DNA of 64,000 nucleotides from Pyramidobacter porci (GTDB lineage Bacteria; Synergistota; Synergistia; Synergistales; Dethiosulfovibrionaceae). The DNA lies in NCBI RefSeq assembly GCF_009695745.1, contig NZ_VUNH01000013.1, forward strand, positions 1-64,000, written 5' to 3'. Positions within the stretch are counted from its first letter, which is position 1. The number at the start of each line of letters is the position of its first letter. Position numbers and translations under genes: made by a program. Under the pieces are notes generated by a model. It saw only the letters and a program-made list of their open reading frames with translations. It made no database searches and was not told the DNA's origin. Of this stretch, positions 25,869 to 37,614 are shown in pieces.

Positions 25869-26744
25869 TCAGCTTTCCTCGATGTCTTCCGCTTCGATCT
25901 TTGCTTCCGCTTCGACAAGATCGGGCAGAGGCTGCGCTTTGATCCCCATGCCGCGGATCCCGGCGCACTTTTCGTACAGCCAATTCGTCATGGGCAGCGT
26001 CAGAAGCAGATTCATCAGCATGCCGTCGGCGTTCGTCAGTGCCTGGGAAGTGTAAGCGTAAGTCTGGATGTCCTTTGCCATCTCGGGAAACTCGACTTGC
26101 AGCGCGCCAAGCGAGGCGGACATCATCGAAGCGGAACCGACGCCGCATGCAGCCCCCAGCGCGTACGGATGGAACAGACCGGAACGGGCGCAGAGAGAGG
26201 CCATCAGCCCGAAGAAAATCGTGCCCAGCACGGTGCCGGTCACATAACCGCCCATGACGCCGATCCCCTCGTCGCTGTCCAGGCCGTACAGCTCGCCGAT
26301 AATAGCGATGGTTCCTTCGCGCGACGTGGAGACGGTGCAGCCGATGGCGGCGCGGCTCATCTTGAACAGAAAGACGGCGACCGGCACGCCGAAAATCGCC
26401 GTGCCCATGTTGCCAAACTCCTGCAGGATCAAGGCCAGCGCCGTGCCGCCGAGTTTGCCTTCCGTATAAATTTTATAAAGCCCGGGAGCGATGCCGGAAG
26501 CGACCTTCGCCGTCAGGAACATGACTGAAATCGTGGTATAGGCCGAGGCCTGCTTCATCGTCTCCATCGAAAAAAGCTTTCGCGCTCCCATGACGATGCC
26601 GATGGCCATGGCGTACAGCATCGGGAACAGACTGAAACCGATCGCCGGCGTGATCTGGAACTTCCTTACGCCGAGAGCCTCGGCGACCAGCGCAATGACG
26701 ACGCACAGCGCATGCACTTTCCAATCCTTGAAAAAATCCTGCAT
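25869..26744 (-). CDS. DUF3100 membrane protein
   Basis: A 291-residue polytopic membrane protein with about eight hydrophobic segments. Phrases such as ITPAIGFSLFPMLYAMAIG and GVMGGYVTGTVLGTIFFG, and the soluble acidic tail, are what I associate with DUF3100 proteins, which often sit beside M20 amidohydrolases. Start chosen: ATG after GGAG at eight bases; a GTG three codons upstream is possible. Inferred role: import or export of the hydrolase's substrate or product. Not established experimentally as far as I know. Confidence 0.72.
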   Translation of the reverse strand: MQDFFKDWKVHALCVVIALVAEALGVRKFQITPAIGFSLFPMLYAMAIGIVMGARKLFSMETMKQASAYTTISVMFLTAKVASGIAPGLYKIYTEGKLGGTALALILQEFGNMGTAIFGVPVAVFLFKMSRAAIGCTVSTSREGTIAIIGELYGLDSDEGIGVMGGYVTGTVLGTIFFGLMASLCARSGLFHPYALGAACGVGSASMMSASLGALQVEFPEMAKDIQTYAYTSQALTNADGMLMNLLLTLPMTNWLYEKCAGIRGMGIKAQPLPDLVEAEAKIEAEDIEES

Positions 26745-26786
26745 TCTTCTCACTCCATCACGTAAAATTTTGCCGCCCTCTCACGC

Positions 26787-28106
26787 TCATTTCATGTTTA
26801 CCCACGTGTCGATGTATTCCTGCTTGGTCATTTGAGGCCTGAAGTCCGCTTTGATCTTCAGGCCGATTTTGGCGCCGTCGGCCAGCAGGTCGATCACCGT
26901 CATCGTCAGCGCCTTGGCGGCGACGATGTACGCCAGTTCCTTGTCCACGATGTGGTAGTCCTTGCTGTGCGCCACGCCGGCCGCGCCGCCGATATAGGTG
27001 TGGACCACGGGCATCAGCGCCGCCACGTCGGCCGCGTCCGTGCTGCCGCCGCTGTGAGGCGTGGAGCGCCCGACGGCGTCTTCTCCCAACAGTTGAACAA
27101 GGTTGGCGTACATCAGATCCTGCAGATCGCCGCACGGCTTCATCGGCAGGTAGCCCGGCACTTCGTCGATGATCGTTTCCGCGCCTACGGCGTAGCCGCC
27201 GGCTTTCAGCGCGCGGTCGACCTTCTGCGAGGCGTCCAGGATCGCCTCGACGGAGGCGCCGCGCACGTAGGTTTCGATGCGCACGTCCGCCGGCACGACG
27301 TTGACGGTGTCGCCGCCCTTGGTGACAATAGGATGGACACGGATGTGGTCCTCGTCGCGGAACGTCTCGCGCTGCGCGTCGATGGCGACCAGGCCGATCT
27401 TGGCCGCGTTGAGCGCGTTGACGCCGTTGTGAGGCGAGCCCCCGGCATGAGCCGCCTTGCCGACGTAAAAGACTTCCTTGCTGACGAAGCCGTTCGACGT
27501 GCCGCCGACGTTGGCCTTGATCGGCGTCTCCTGCTCGCCCTCGGTCGGCGTGGTGTGCTGCATGACCATCATGTCGACGTCGTCCATCAGGCCGCGGCAA
27601 ATGAACTCCTGCTTGCCGCCGAACATTTTGATCTTTCCCTCGCGGCGCAGCCGGCCGCGGTAGCTCATCTCGATGAATTCCTCGGCGGGCACGGCCATCA
27701 GCGCCACGTCGCCGCTCAGCTCGTCCATGATGCGGCGGTCGTGCAGCGCGTAAGCCACGCCGGACAGCGCGGCAATCATGCAGTGGTGCCCGCACATGTG
27801 CGCGGCGCCCGTTTCCGGATCGGCGAAGGGGCTGTCGGGCACGCCGAGCGCGTCCAGCTCGCCCATCACGGAAAGCTTCAGCTTCTTCTCCTTGCCGCGG
27901 ACCTGCGCGATCACGCCCGTGATGCATTGTTTGTCGGCCGTCGGGTACCCCAGAGATTCGAAAACTTTTTTGATCTTCTCCGCCGTCTTGAATTCCTTCC
28001 AGCCCGTCTCCGGCTCGGCGAAAACGCTGTCGCCCAGCGCCGTGATCCTCTCGCGATGTTCGTCGATAATCCCGCACGCCAGGTCTTTCAGTTCCTGTTT
28101 TGTCAT
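26787..28106 (-). CDS. M20 family amidohydrolase (AbgB-like)
   Basis: A 439-residue zinc-dependent M20 peptidase/amidohydrolase. Metal and catalytic motifs are MGELDALG, the GAAHMCGHHCM histidine cluster, PAEEF and a late HSGGSTDAADVA. The central dimerisation insert has KAAHAGGSPHNGVNA. Of the M20D subgroup it most resembles p-aminobenzoyl-glutamate hydrolases. The start is placed at ATG 28106, ten bases after GGAAAGGGG; an ATG three codons upstream is too close to that site. First gene of the unit with DUF3100. Substrate probably an N-acyl amino acid or dipeptide. Confidence 0.85.
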   Translation of the reverse strand: MTKQELKDLACGIIDEHRERITALGDSVFAEPETGWKEFKTAEKIKKVFESLGYPTADKQCITGVIAQVRGKEKKLKLSVMGELDALGVPDSPFADPETGAAHMCGHHCMIAALSGVAYALHDRRIMDELSGDVALMAVPAEEFIEMSYRGRLRREGKIKMFGGKQEFICRGLMDDVDMMVMQHTTPTEGEQETPIKANVGGTSNGFVSKEVFYVGKAAHAGGSPHNGVNALNAAKIGLVAIDAQRETFRDEDHIRVHPIVTKGGDTVNVVPADVRIETYVRGASVEAILDASQKVDRALKAGGYAVGAETIIDEVPGYLPMKPCGDLQDLMYANLVQLLGEDAVGRSTPHSGGSTDAADVAALMPVVHTYIGGAAGVAHSKDYHIVDKELAYIVAAKALTMTVIDLLADGAKIGLKIKADFRPQMTKQEYIDTWVNMK

Positions 28107-28257
28107 GAAATTCATTCCCCTTTCCTCACGAGTTCCGTCAACGCGATTTTCTGCTGTGTGCCGCTCCAACCGGAGCGATTTTCGATTCATCCCCTCTTGA
28201 ACCATATCTCATGGTGATCCCGCCGCCATTTGCAATAAATAAATCGCGTTGGGATAT

Positions 28258-28285
28258 ATTATATTCATGAAAGTGTTTTTGTAAA
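28258..28285 (-). promoter_or_regulatory. Promoter of the M20-DUF3100 operon
   Basis: Minus strand TTTACA (28280-28285) and consensus TATAAT (28258-28263), 16-base spacer, in a strongly AT-rich stretch. The implied leader is about 145 bases; no riboswitch was recognised in it. Confidence 0.7.
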
Positions 28286-28404
28286 GAGCTAATATTTTTT
28301 GATCGTCGATTTTTATATAATACCAATTTTCGACGCGTCTTCAGCGCTGCGGAGAGGCCGAAAAACCATAGGACTCTTAACGAAAACCGCATATGATGAA
28401 GGCA

Positions 28405-28446
28405 TAAAAAAATCCTGAACGTGTGAGAGACGTTCAGGATTTTTTG
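28405..28446 (-). terminator. Terminator after ftsB-like gene
   Basis: AATCCTGAACGT pairs with ACGTTCAGGATT, with T-run on the minus strand. Its stem sequence echoes the terminator at 10943-10982. Confidence 0.92.
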
Positions 28447-28477
28447 TGCTCCTTTGTCCAATCGGGGAAGGGGAACC

Positions 28478-28786
28478 CTATTTTGACTCCGTCGCCGGCT
28501 TTCGATCGTCCGGGATTTCTCCTTCGATCCTATAGATTTCTTCGCCGCCGAAGGCCATGTTCAGCTTGTCCCGCGCGATCCAGGCCTGGCCTTCTTCGGT
28601 CTTGAAAAACTCGACGCGGTCGCGCATGCGGCTCAGCTTGTCCTGCGCCTGGTGCAGCGCTTCAACCTTTTCTTGCATCAGTTCGGCCATGCGCCGCTGC
28701 CGGCGGAATTCGTTCAGCACCGACGTGACGAGCATGGCCGCCGACATGACGACCACCGCCCAAAAGGCCACCCAGCGCAGTTTCAT
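28478..28786 (-). CDS. Septum formation initiator (FtsB/DivIC) family protein
   Basis: A 102-residue bitopic protein: one membrane helix (about 5-25), then a coiled coil (about 27-62) and the short FFKTEEGQAWIARDKLNMAFGGEEIY tail typical of DivIC/FtsB. ATG at 28786 lies in the last codon region of argS, so translation is coupled. These proteins bridge division-site proteins in the periplasm. Length and layout fit well. Confidence 0.82.
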   Translation of the reverse strand: MKLRWVAFWAVVVMSAAMLVTSVLNEFRRQRRMAELMQEKVEALHQAQDKLSRMRDRVEFFKTEEGQAWIARDKLNMAFGGEEIYRIEGEIPDDRKPATESK

Positions 28787-28788
28787 GG

Positions 28789-30468
28789 CTACATTTTCTC
28801 GGGGGCGCTGATGCCCAGCAGATGCAGAGCGTTGGCGATCACCGTACGGATGGCTGCGACCATCAGCAAGTGACTGTCCCGAAACGCGCCGGACTCCTCG
28901 AGGATGCGGCTGCCGTTGTTGTAATACGAATGAAAATCGCCCGCCAGCTCGTGAACGTAGTTGACGATGCGATGAGGTTCGAGGTCGGCCGCGGCGCGCC
29001 CCACTTCGTCGGGGAACTGGGCCAGTTTGGTGAATAAACGTTTTTCCTCGGGCGTGGCGATGGCGTCGGGGTCGAAGGCCGAAACGCCGGGCACGGCGAT
29101 CCCCTTCTCGGCCGCCTTCTGCAGGATGCTGCACAGGCGGGCGTGGGCGTACTGCACATAATAGACAGGATTGTCCGCCGACTGGCTTTTGGCCAGCTCG
29201 AGATCGAAGTCGAGATGGCTGTCGCTGCGGCGCATCAGGAAATAATAGCGCGCGGCGTCGACGCCGACCTCTCTGACCACTTCCTGCAGCTCCACGAACT
29301 GTCCGCTGCGCGTGGACATCTTCACCTGCTCGCCGTCGCGCAGCAGATTGACGAACTGGATCAGCAGGATCGTGAACTTTTTCGGATCGTAGCCCAGCGC
29401 TTCGATGGCGGCTTTCATGCGCGGCACGTAACCGTGATGGTCGGCGCCCCATACGTCGATGACGCGCTCGAAGCCGCGGTCGAACTTTTCCTTGTGATAG
29501 GCGATGTCCGACGTGAAGTAGGTGGGCACGCCGTTGGAGCGCATCAGCACGCGGTCCTTGTCGTCGCCGTATTCGGTGCTGCGGAACCAGAGCGCCTCGT
29601 CCTGTTCGTAGAGATGGCCGCGCTCCTTCAGCGTCTGCACGGCGGCCGGCACTAGATTGCGGTCGTACAGCGACTTCTCGGAGAAAAAGCTGTCGAACGT
29701 GACGCCGAATTCGCCCAGCTCGTCCTTGATCTGCTCGAGGATGCGCCCGGCCGCGTAAGTCCTGAAGAACGGCAGCGACTCTTCGAGCGGCTGGTCGAGG
29801 AACTCTTCGCCGCGGGCGTCGACCACTTCCTGAGCGATGTCGTAGATGTAGTGCCCTTTGTAGGACTCTTCGGGAAAAGGGAACTTCTCGGGATGGCCGA
29901 GCAGTTCGAAATAGCGCGACTGCGCGGAACGGCCGAGGATGTTCATCTGCAGGCCGGCGTCGTTGACATAATACTCCTTCTCCACGTTCCAGCCCGCGAA
30001 GGCGAGGATGTTGCCCGTCACGTCGCCGACGGCGGCGCCGCGGCCGTGACCGACGTGCAGCGGCCCGGTGGGATTGGCGCTGACGAACTCGACCTGCGCT
30101 TTCCGCCCTTTGCCGAGATCGACGCGCCCGTAATCGCCGCCGGCCGCCAGCACGTCGCGGACGATGTCGCCCATCCACAGATTCGACAGATAGAAATTGA
30201 TGAAGCCGGGACCGGCCACTTCGACGCGGCGAATGTGCTTGTCCGAACCGATACGGCGCACGATGTCCTCGGCCAGGTCGCGCGGTTTGCAGCCCAGCAG
30301 TTTGCAGTTCTGCATGGCGGCGTTCGTCGCCCAGTCGCCGTGGTTCTCCTGTTTGGGACGCTCGAAATGGAGCTCGCCCAGCGAAGCGGGATCCTGCCCC
30401 TTTTCCTTTGCGATCTCCTCAAGAGCCCCCCGAACAAGAGCCTTCAGCGCACTCGTGTTGTCTGACAT
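28789..30468 (-). CDS. argS: Arginyl-tRNA synthetase
   Basis: A 559-residue class I synthetase. The N-terminal additional domain (FERPKQENHGDWATNAAM) is followed by the HIGH-equivalent GPLHVGHGRGA (about 120-130). KMSTRSGQFV stands for KMSK, and the C-terminal DALR anticodon-binding domain begins YYVQYAHARLCSIL. The start is placed at ATG 30468 with GGGAG upstream; the frame opens ten codons earlier. Cotranscribed with the ftsB-like gene. Confidence 0.96.
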   Translation of the reverse strand: MSDNTSALKALVRGALEEIAKEKGQDPASLGELHFERPKQENHGDWATNAAMQNCKLLGCKPRDLAEDIVRRIGSDKHIRRVEVAGPGFINFYLSNLWMGDIVRDVLAAGGDYGRVDLGKGRKAQVEFVSANPTGPLHVGHGRGAAVGDVTGNILAFAGWNVEKEYYVNDAGLQMNILGRSAQSRYFELLGHPEKFPFPEESYKGHYIYDIAQEVVDARGEEFLDQPLEESLPFFRTYAAGRILEQIKDELGEFGVTFDSFFSEKSLYDRNLVPAAVQTLKERGHLYEQDEALWFRSTEYGDDKDRVLMRSNGVPTYFTSDIAYHKEKFDRGFERVIDVWGADHHGYVPRMKAAIEALGYDPKKFTILLIQFVNLLRDGEQVKMSTRSGQFVELQEVVREVGVDAARYYFLMRRSDSHLDFDLELAKSQSADNPVYYVQYAHARLCSILQKAAEKGIAVPGVSAFDPDAIATPEEKRLFTKLAQFPDEVGRAAADLEPHRIVNYVHELAGDFHSYYNNGSRILEESGAFRDSHLLMVAAIRTVIANALHLLGISAPEKM

Positions 30469-30501
30469 ATAATTTATACTCCCATCATTTTCATGCATTT
30501 T

Positions 30502-32319
30502 TCACTTTGAGCGGCCGACAGGCATCAAGGCCAGGCTGGTGCCCCTCCAGGTACCCCACGTTTCGATCACGCGTTTGAAGCCGCCCAGATACGGCACATC
30601 GACTCGCGTAGAGGACTGGATCAGCTTCTCTTCGCCTTCGAGCTGATTCTTGCGCTGATTGATGCGGTATTGGCTCGTGTAGCTGCTGACCATGCTCCCC
30701 TGCTCCATTTTGAGCGGCGCGCCCATGGAACGATAGCCCTTGGGAAGCTGCACACGGTAGGACTGCTCCACCACGAAGGGATATTTCAGCACGGCGCTGC
30801 TGCCCACGTCAAGAAGACGCATCATCGGGCCGGGAGCGATCGAGGGCAGGCCGATCATCAGGCCCTGCTGTCCTTCGATGCCCGACCGTGCCTTCACGGG
30901 CAGAACCAGTTTGAAGCCCTGGCTGCCCAGCGGCGAGATGTCGAGATCCCGATCGAGGTCGATCCAGCCTTCCAGCCCGGGGAACAGCGAATAGATCTGA
31001 TCCTTGCGCCCGTCCGCCAGCGACTCGCACGTCTCGACCCAGTTGTTGCGCGCACGGATATCGACCGTGCCGGAGACGATGCAGTCGGCGTCGACGTCAA
31101 GATTCCAGGCGATGGAAAGGCGGTTTTTCTCCAGGCGGGTGCCGCCGACCGAATGGCGGCGGAGTTTTTTCGTGCCGGCGGCGTACAGCGTCTTGCCGCG
31201 CAGCGATACGGGCAGCTTGCCGGGCTCCCCCGGCTGTCCGGGCACATAGTACCAGCTTTTTTTGGAGCCCGGCTCGCTGAGCAGAAACACCGGATGCGTC
31301 AGCGCCGGCGCGCAGGAAATGGATTCGCGATCCTGCGGCAGCACATGCTGGAACCAGACTTCGGCTTTCCAGCCCTGTTTCTGCAGCCAGGACGCCAAAA
31401 GGTACATGGATTCCCACGTGGTCCAGGGACCGCCGGCAGGGATCATCCGGGCGCTGCGCCAGGTGCCGCGGCCGGGAAGCCGGTCGGCGCTGCGCCAAAA
31501 CTTCTCGATGGTCTTCAGGGCCTTGTCGCGGGGACTGCCCTCATTGACCACGTACTTTTCGGGCAGACCGGGCCAGCGGCGTTCTTCCAGATCGCGCATC
31601 ATGGCCACGGCGGTGGCGGGGCCGGTCGTAAGGCTGAAGACCACGTAGGGATCGGAGCTTTCGAGCATGCCGCGCATGCCGCGGTTGGCCGGCTGTTTGA
31701 AATAGAACCAGCCGTAACGGCGAAACGTCTCGTCCACGTCGATCGTGGGAATGGCGTCGGTGCTCGACTCCCAGTCCAGCGCCTGATCCTTGGCGATGCG
31801 GATCTGTACGCTGCCCTCCCAGGTGGGATATTCGGAACCGAGCCAGGCGATGTCTTCCATCACGTTCGGCTCGGCGAAGATCTGGCGGTAGCTGAGCACG
31901 AGCACGTAGACGTCGTCCATCTTCGGGAAATTGACGATAAGCCGTCCGTGTTCGGCCAGTTCGTCCCGGTCATAAGGAAGGTTGTGCAGAAGCTTCGCCG
32001 TGCCGGGATCGAAAATCGCCGCCTGTTCGAGTTCGATATGTCCGCCGTTGGGAGCGATAAGCTGATCCTGAAGCCAGCCAAGACGAGCCGTGGCTCCGCA
32101 GAGGATCACATAGGACGTGCTTTTGACGGCACGCCCCTGAGAATCCTGCGTGTAGAGCTGTTTCCGGCTCCAAATCACCGCGGGCTCGGCGCCTCGGTAC
32201 TCCTCGAGCGTGGGACAATCCTGCACCATTTTGGCGATGTCCGCCGAGGTCAGGGGCAGTGCCAAGGACGCCGCCGGCAGGCAGAGCGCCAGAAGCAACA
32301 CGAGAACAAACTTTTTCAT
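30502..32319 (-). CDS. Secreted DUF3857/transglutaminase-like protein, probably non-catalytic
   Basis: A 605-residue exported protein with signal peptide (KKFVLVLLLALCLPAASLA). The layout resembles DUF3857-transglutaminase-DUF3858 proteins. An N-terminal beta-rich part (YRGAEPAVIWSRKQLYT, then LSYRQIFAEPNVMEDIAW) leads to a middle helix (TTWESMYLLASWLQKQGWKA) where such enzymes carry GDC-K/R-D followed by LLRAxGI. A C-terminal part follows with YPFVVEQSYRVQLPKGYR. At the expected catalytic cysteine the sequence reads GGPWTTWES, so the nucleophile appears lost. It lies 10 bases downstream of secA. Assignment is by architecture and is tentative. Confidence 0.55.
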   Translation of the reverse strand: MKKFVLVLLLALCLPAASLALPLTSADIAKMVQDCPTLEEYRGAEPAVIWSRKQLYTQDSQGRAVKSTSYVILCGATARLGWLQDQLIAPNGGHIELEQAAIFDPGTAKLLHNLPYDRDELAEHGRLIVNFPKMDDVYVLVLSYRQIFAEPNVMEDIAWLGSEYPTWEGSVQIRIAKDQALDWESSTDAIPTIDVDETFRRYGWFYFKQPANRGMRGMLESSDPYVVFSLTTGPATAVAMMRDLEERRWPGLPEKYVVNEGSPRDKALKTIEKFWRSADRLPGRGTWRSARMIPAGGPWTTWESMYLLASWLQKQGWKAEVWFQHVLPQDRESISCAPALTHPVFLLSEPGSKKSWYYVPGQPGEPGKLPVSLRGKTLYAAGTKKLRRHSVGGTRLEKNRLSIAWNLDVDADCIVSGTVDIRARNNWVETCESLADGRKDQIYSLFPGLEGWIDLDRDLDISPLGSQGFKLVLPVKARSGIEGQQGLMIGLPSIAPGPMMRLLDVGSSAVLKYPFVVEQSYRVQLPKGYRSMGAPLKMEQGSMVSSYTSQYRINQRKNQLEGEEKLIQSSTRVDVPYLGGFKRVIETWGTWRGTSLALMPVGRSK

Positions 32320-32328
32320 GACCGCCTC

Positions 32329-35118
<2,790 letters not shown>

Positions 35119-35210
35119 AAACCTTCCACCTCTCGTAAAAAACCGGGTGACGCACGTCCGGAATATATTTTTTCACAAAGGCCGCAGAGGCGGCCCTGGC
35201 ATTTACGAAA

Positions 35211-35783
35211 TCAGTCAGCGTCGGTGATCAATTCCCAGCCGTTGGCCACGTAGACGACGCCCGACCAGACGGTGAGCACGATGCTGAGATACATCACATA
35301 GATCGCACAGGGGATCCTGAAGATCATCATCACGATGGCGACGATCTGAGAAACGGTCTTCAGCTTGCCGAGCCGGGACGCGGCGATGACCTGTCCCTCG
35401 GCGGCGGCCACCATGCGCAGGCCGCTGACCATGAAATCGCGGGCGACGATGATCATCACCATCCAGCCGCTGAGGCGGTGCAGTTCCAGCAGAGCGATCA
35501 GGGCGGCCATGACCAGCACCTTGTCGCTGAGCGGGTCGATGAATTTGCCGAGATTGGTGATCAGTCCCTTCCTGCGCGCGATGTAGCCGTCGACCGTATC
35601 GGTCAGCGCCGCAATAATAAAGACCAGACCGGCCAGCAGATCGCTGTAGGTCAGGTCAAGGCCATAAGCGCTGAAAAAAGGAATGCCCCGGCCGATGCGC
35701 GTGTACAGCAGCAGAACCATCACAAACGGAGCCAAAAAAATGCGCGACAGGCTCAAGAGGTTGGGAACGTTCAGAGAACGCAT
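35211..35783 (-). CDS. pgsA: CDP-diacylglycerol-glycerol-3-phosphate 3-phosphatidyltransferase
   Basis: A 190-residue membrane enzyme making phosphatidylglycerophosphate. The CDP-alcohol phosphotransferase signature DG-x2-AR-x8-G-x3-D-x3-D is complete (DGYIARR ... GKFIDPLSDK, about 64-87). About five membrane helices. The opening LNVPNLLSLSRIFLAPFVMV is typical of PgsA. ATG is preceded by GGAGAGAG. Confidence 0.94.
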   Translation of the reverse strand: MRSLNVPNLLSLSRIFLAPFVMVLLLYTRIGRGIPFFSAYGLDLTYSDLLAGLVFIIAALTDTVDGYIARRKGLITNLGKFIDPLSDKVLVMAALIALLELHRLSGWMVMIIVARDFMVSGLRMVAAAEGQVIAASRLGKLKTVSQIVAIVMMIFRIPCAIYVMYLSIVLTVWSGVVYVANGWELITDAD

Positions 35784-35895
35784 AGCAGGACTCTCTCTCC
35801 TTTTCGCCGCAGGAAAAGCCGCGGCGACTTTTTGTCAGTGCAACCGGTCTATTATCGCATAAAATATCGATCTGTGCGTATTCGGACGAAAAATT

Positions 35896-36408
35896 TCACT
35901 TCTTCGCAGAACTTTTCTTCTCCTCTTTTTCTTCGTCGGTTGCCTCCGGCTGCCCGGCGCGGGAGACCAGCCTGGCGATTTCCCGCTGAAAGCTGGAAAG
36001 GTCGGTGAACTCGCGGTACACCGAAGCGAAGCGCACGTAAGCCACTTTGTTGATCTCGGCCAGCTCTTTCATGACCAGTTCGCCGATCGCCATGCTGGAA
36101 ACTTCGTCGCCGCTTTCGCGCAGGCGCGCTTCGATGCGGGCGGCCATGTCCTCGATGGTGTCGAGGGAAACGGGAAGGCGCTCGCAGGCGCGGCTGATGC
36201 CGCGGACCAGCTTGCTGCGGTCGAAGGCCTCGCGGCGGCCGTCTTTCTTGGAGATCCACAGCACTTTGCGTTCTTCCACGCGTTCGTAGGTCGTAAAGCG
36301 GAACCCGCAGGCCATGCACTCGCGGCGGCGGCGGATCGTGCGCCCCTCTTCGGCGGTGCGCGTTTCCATCACGCGAGTCTCCATGGAACCACACTGAGGG
36401 CATCTCAT
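35896..36408 (-). CDS. nrdR: Transcriptional repressor NrdR
   Basis: A 170-residue regulator of ribonucleotide reductase genes. The N-terminal zinc ribbon (MRCPQCGSMETRVMETR ... ECMACGFRFTTYER) leads into an ATP-cone (VLWISKKDGRREAFDRSKLVRGI ... VAYVRFASVYREF). The C-terminal 25 residues are a charged Lys/Glu tail. ATG at 36408 with AAGGAG is preferred over an in-frame TTG at 36420, which touches that site. No NrdR box was recognised nearby. Confidence 0.95.
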   Translation of the reverse strand: MRCPQCGSMETRVMETRTAEEGRTIRRRRECMACGFRFTTYERVEERKVLWISKKDGRREAFDRSKLVRGISRACERLPVSLDTIEDMAARIEARLRESGDEVSSMAIGELVMKELAEINKVAYVRFASVYREFTDLSSFQREIARLVSRAGQPEATDEEKEEKKSSAKK

Positions 36409-36465
36409 CGATTCTGACAACTCCTTTCCTTACGATCACTCCGAAACTCGTTTTTCAATGCCTTC

Positions 36466-36503
36466 AAAAAAAACGGATCCGGAGAAAAACTCCAGACCCG
36501 TTT
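36466..36503 (-). terminator. yqeY terminator
   Basis: Minus strand ACGGGTCTGGAG pairs with CTCCGGATCCGT, followed by eight Ts. It sits just after the yqeY stop. Confidence 0.9.
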
Positions 36504-36513
36504 CACGCAATAC

Positions 36514-36969
36514 TCAACCTTGCAGGACGCGCATCACCACGTCCTTGACAAGCATGCCGTCAGCCTGGCCTTTCAGCCGGGGCATAACAGCCTTCATCAC
36601 TCTGCCCATGTCCTTGGGCGCAGCAGCGCCGATCTCGGCGGCCGTTTCGCGGACGAGCGTCTCCACTTCTTCAGCGCTGAGCTGGGCAGGAAGGTAGGCG
36701 TCAAGGACTTCGATCTCGGCGAGCTCGCTCTCGGCGCGGTCGTCCGCGCCCGCCGCCTTGTACTGCTCCGCCGCTTCCCGGCGCTGCTTCACCAGGCGGC
36801 CGACGAGGGAAATCACGTCGTCGTCGCTCAGTTCGTAGCTGACGCCTTTGTCGGCCTGAAACTTCTGAAGTTCGGCCTTGAGCATGCGGAACACGGAAAG
36901 CTCGAGCTCCCGGTGCTCTTTCATGGCCGTCTTCAGATCGGCGGAAACCCGATCGGTCAACGTGCTCAC
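36514..36969 (-). CDS. yqeY: GatB/YqeY domain protein
   Basis: A 151-residue soluble helical protein of the YqeY family, related to the tRNA-binding tail domain of GatB. Conserved features: LSVFRMLKAEL near residue 25, RQRREAAEQYKAAG near 62, LDAYLPAQLSAEEVE near 88 and MGRVMKAVMPRLKGQADGM near 122. It directly follows rpsU, a common pairing. Role in tRNA-dependent amidation or related metabolism is unproven. Confidence 0.93.
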   Translation of the reverse strand: MSTLTDRVSADLKTAMKEHRELELSVFRMLKAELQKFQADKGVSYELSDDDVISLVGRLVKQRREAAEQYKAAGADDRAESELAEIEVLDAYLPAQLSAEEVETLVRETAAEIGAAAPKDMGRVMKAVMPRLKGQADGMLVKDVVMRVLQG

Positions 36970-36975
36970 GGCTGC

Positions 36976-37155
36976 TTACCCCCTGACTTTTCTGCGAGAG
37001 AGTTCCTGGCGCTTGCGCTTTCTCGCCTCGCTGGGTTTCTCGTAGTGTTCTTTCTTACGGGCCTCGCGAAGGACTCCCGCTTTGGAGACGTCTCTCTTAA
37101 AACGACGAAGGACGTCTTCGATCGATTCGTTGTCTTTTCTAACGACTGTCGTCAA
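36976..37155 (-). CDS. rpsU: 30S ribosomal protein S21
   Basis: A 59-residue basic protein ([40 protein letters not shown], ending RRKVRG), clearly S21, and too short for a standard ORF cutoff. The start is TTG at 37155, eight bases after GGAGG; no ATG or GTG is available. It is followed six bases later by yqeY. S21 helps start-site recognition on the 30S subunit. Confidence 0.95.
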   Translation of the reverse strand: MTTVVRKDNESIEDVLRRFKRDVSKAGVLREARKKEHYEKPSEARKRKRQELSRRKVRG

Positions 37156-37193
37156 AACAATTCCCTCCTTTCTGCTCCACCTGCATCAAACTT

Positions 37194-37529
37194 TTAACCC
37201 GGGGGCCATTGGAGCCCTCGCCCTGCGAGTAAATGGATATGAAGGTGGGGGACTGTCTGACCAGCAGATTCGCCGCAGTTGACGACGAGCCGGTATCCGC
37301 CGGACACGCCGAGCTTCGCCGCCGTCGCCTTGACGGCCGGCATCAGCCGGCTCCAGAGGGTGGGATCCTGTACGTCGTCGGCAGAACCGACATGCTCCTT
37401 CGGCACGATCAACACGTGAACGGGCGCCTGCGGCCTGATGTCGCGAAAAGCCAAGGCATTCTCGTCCTCGTACACGGTCTCCGCGGGAAGCCGCTTCTGC
37501 ACGATCGCGCAAAATGGACAGGATTCCAT
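37194..37529 (-). CDS. HIT family nucleotide-binding protein (HINT-like)
   Basis: A 111-residue histidine-triad protein. CPFCAIVQKRLPAETVYED at the N-terminus, APVHVLIVPKEH in the middle and the triad HLHIHLL near residue 98 are all present. ATG at 37529 lies eight bases after GAGG; a GTG three codons earlier overlaps that site. Hydrolase of AMP-N adducts by family. Located upstream of rpsU on the same strand. Confidence 0.94.
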   Translation of the reverse strand: MESCPFCAIVQKRLPAETVYEDENALAFRDIRPQAPVHVLIVPKEHVGSADDVQDPTLWSRLMPAVKATAAKLGVSGGYRLVVNCGESAGQTVPHLHIHLLAGRGLQWPPG

Positions 37530-37614
37530 CGTCGTCACCTCGCATAGCGATTATTTTATCACTCTTGAACTGCTTCCGACAATAGGCAATTATCGACAGT
37601 CGGTCTTTTTCTTC

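Noticed and set aside
31394-31412. A third parS-like site (CCCACGTGG)
   Set aside because: Only the central CACGTGG matches; flanks lack TGTT and AACA, and it lies inside a coding gene.
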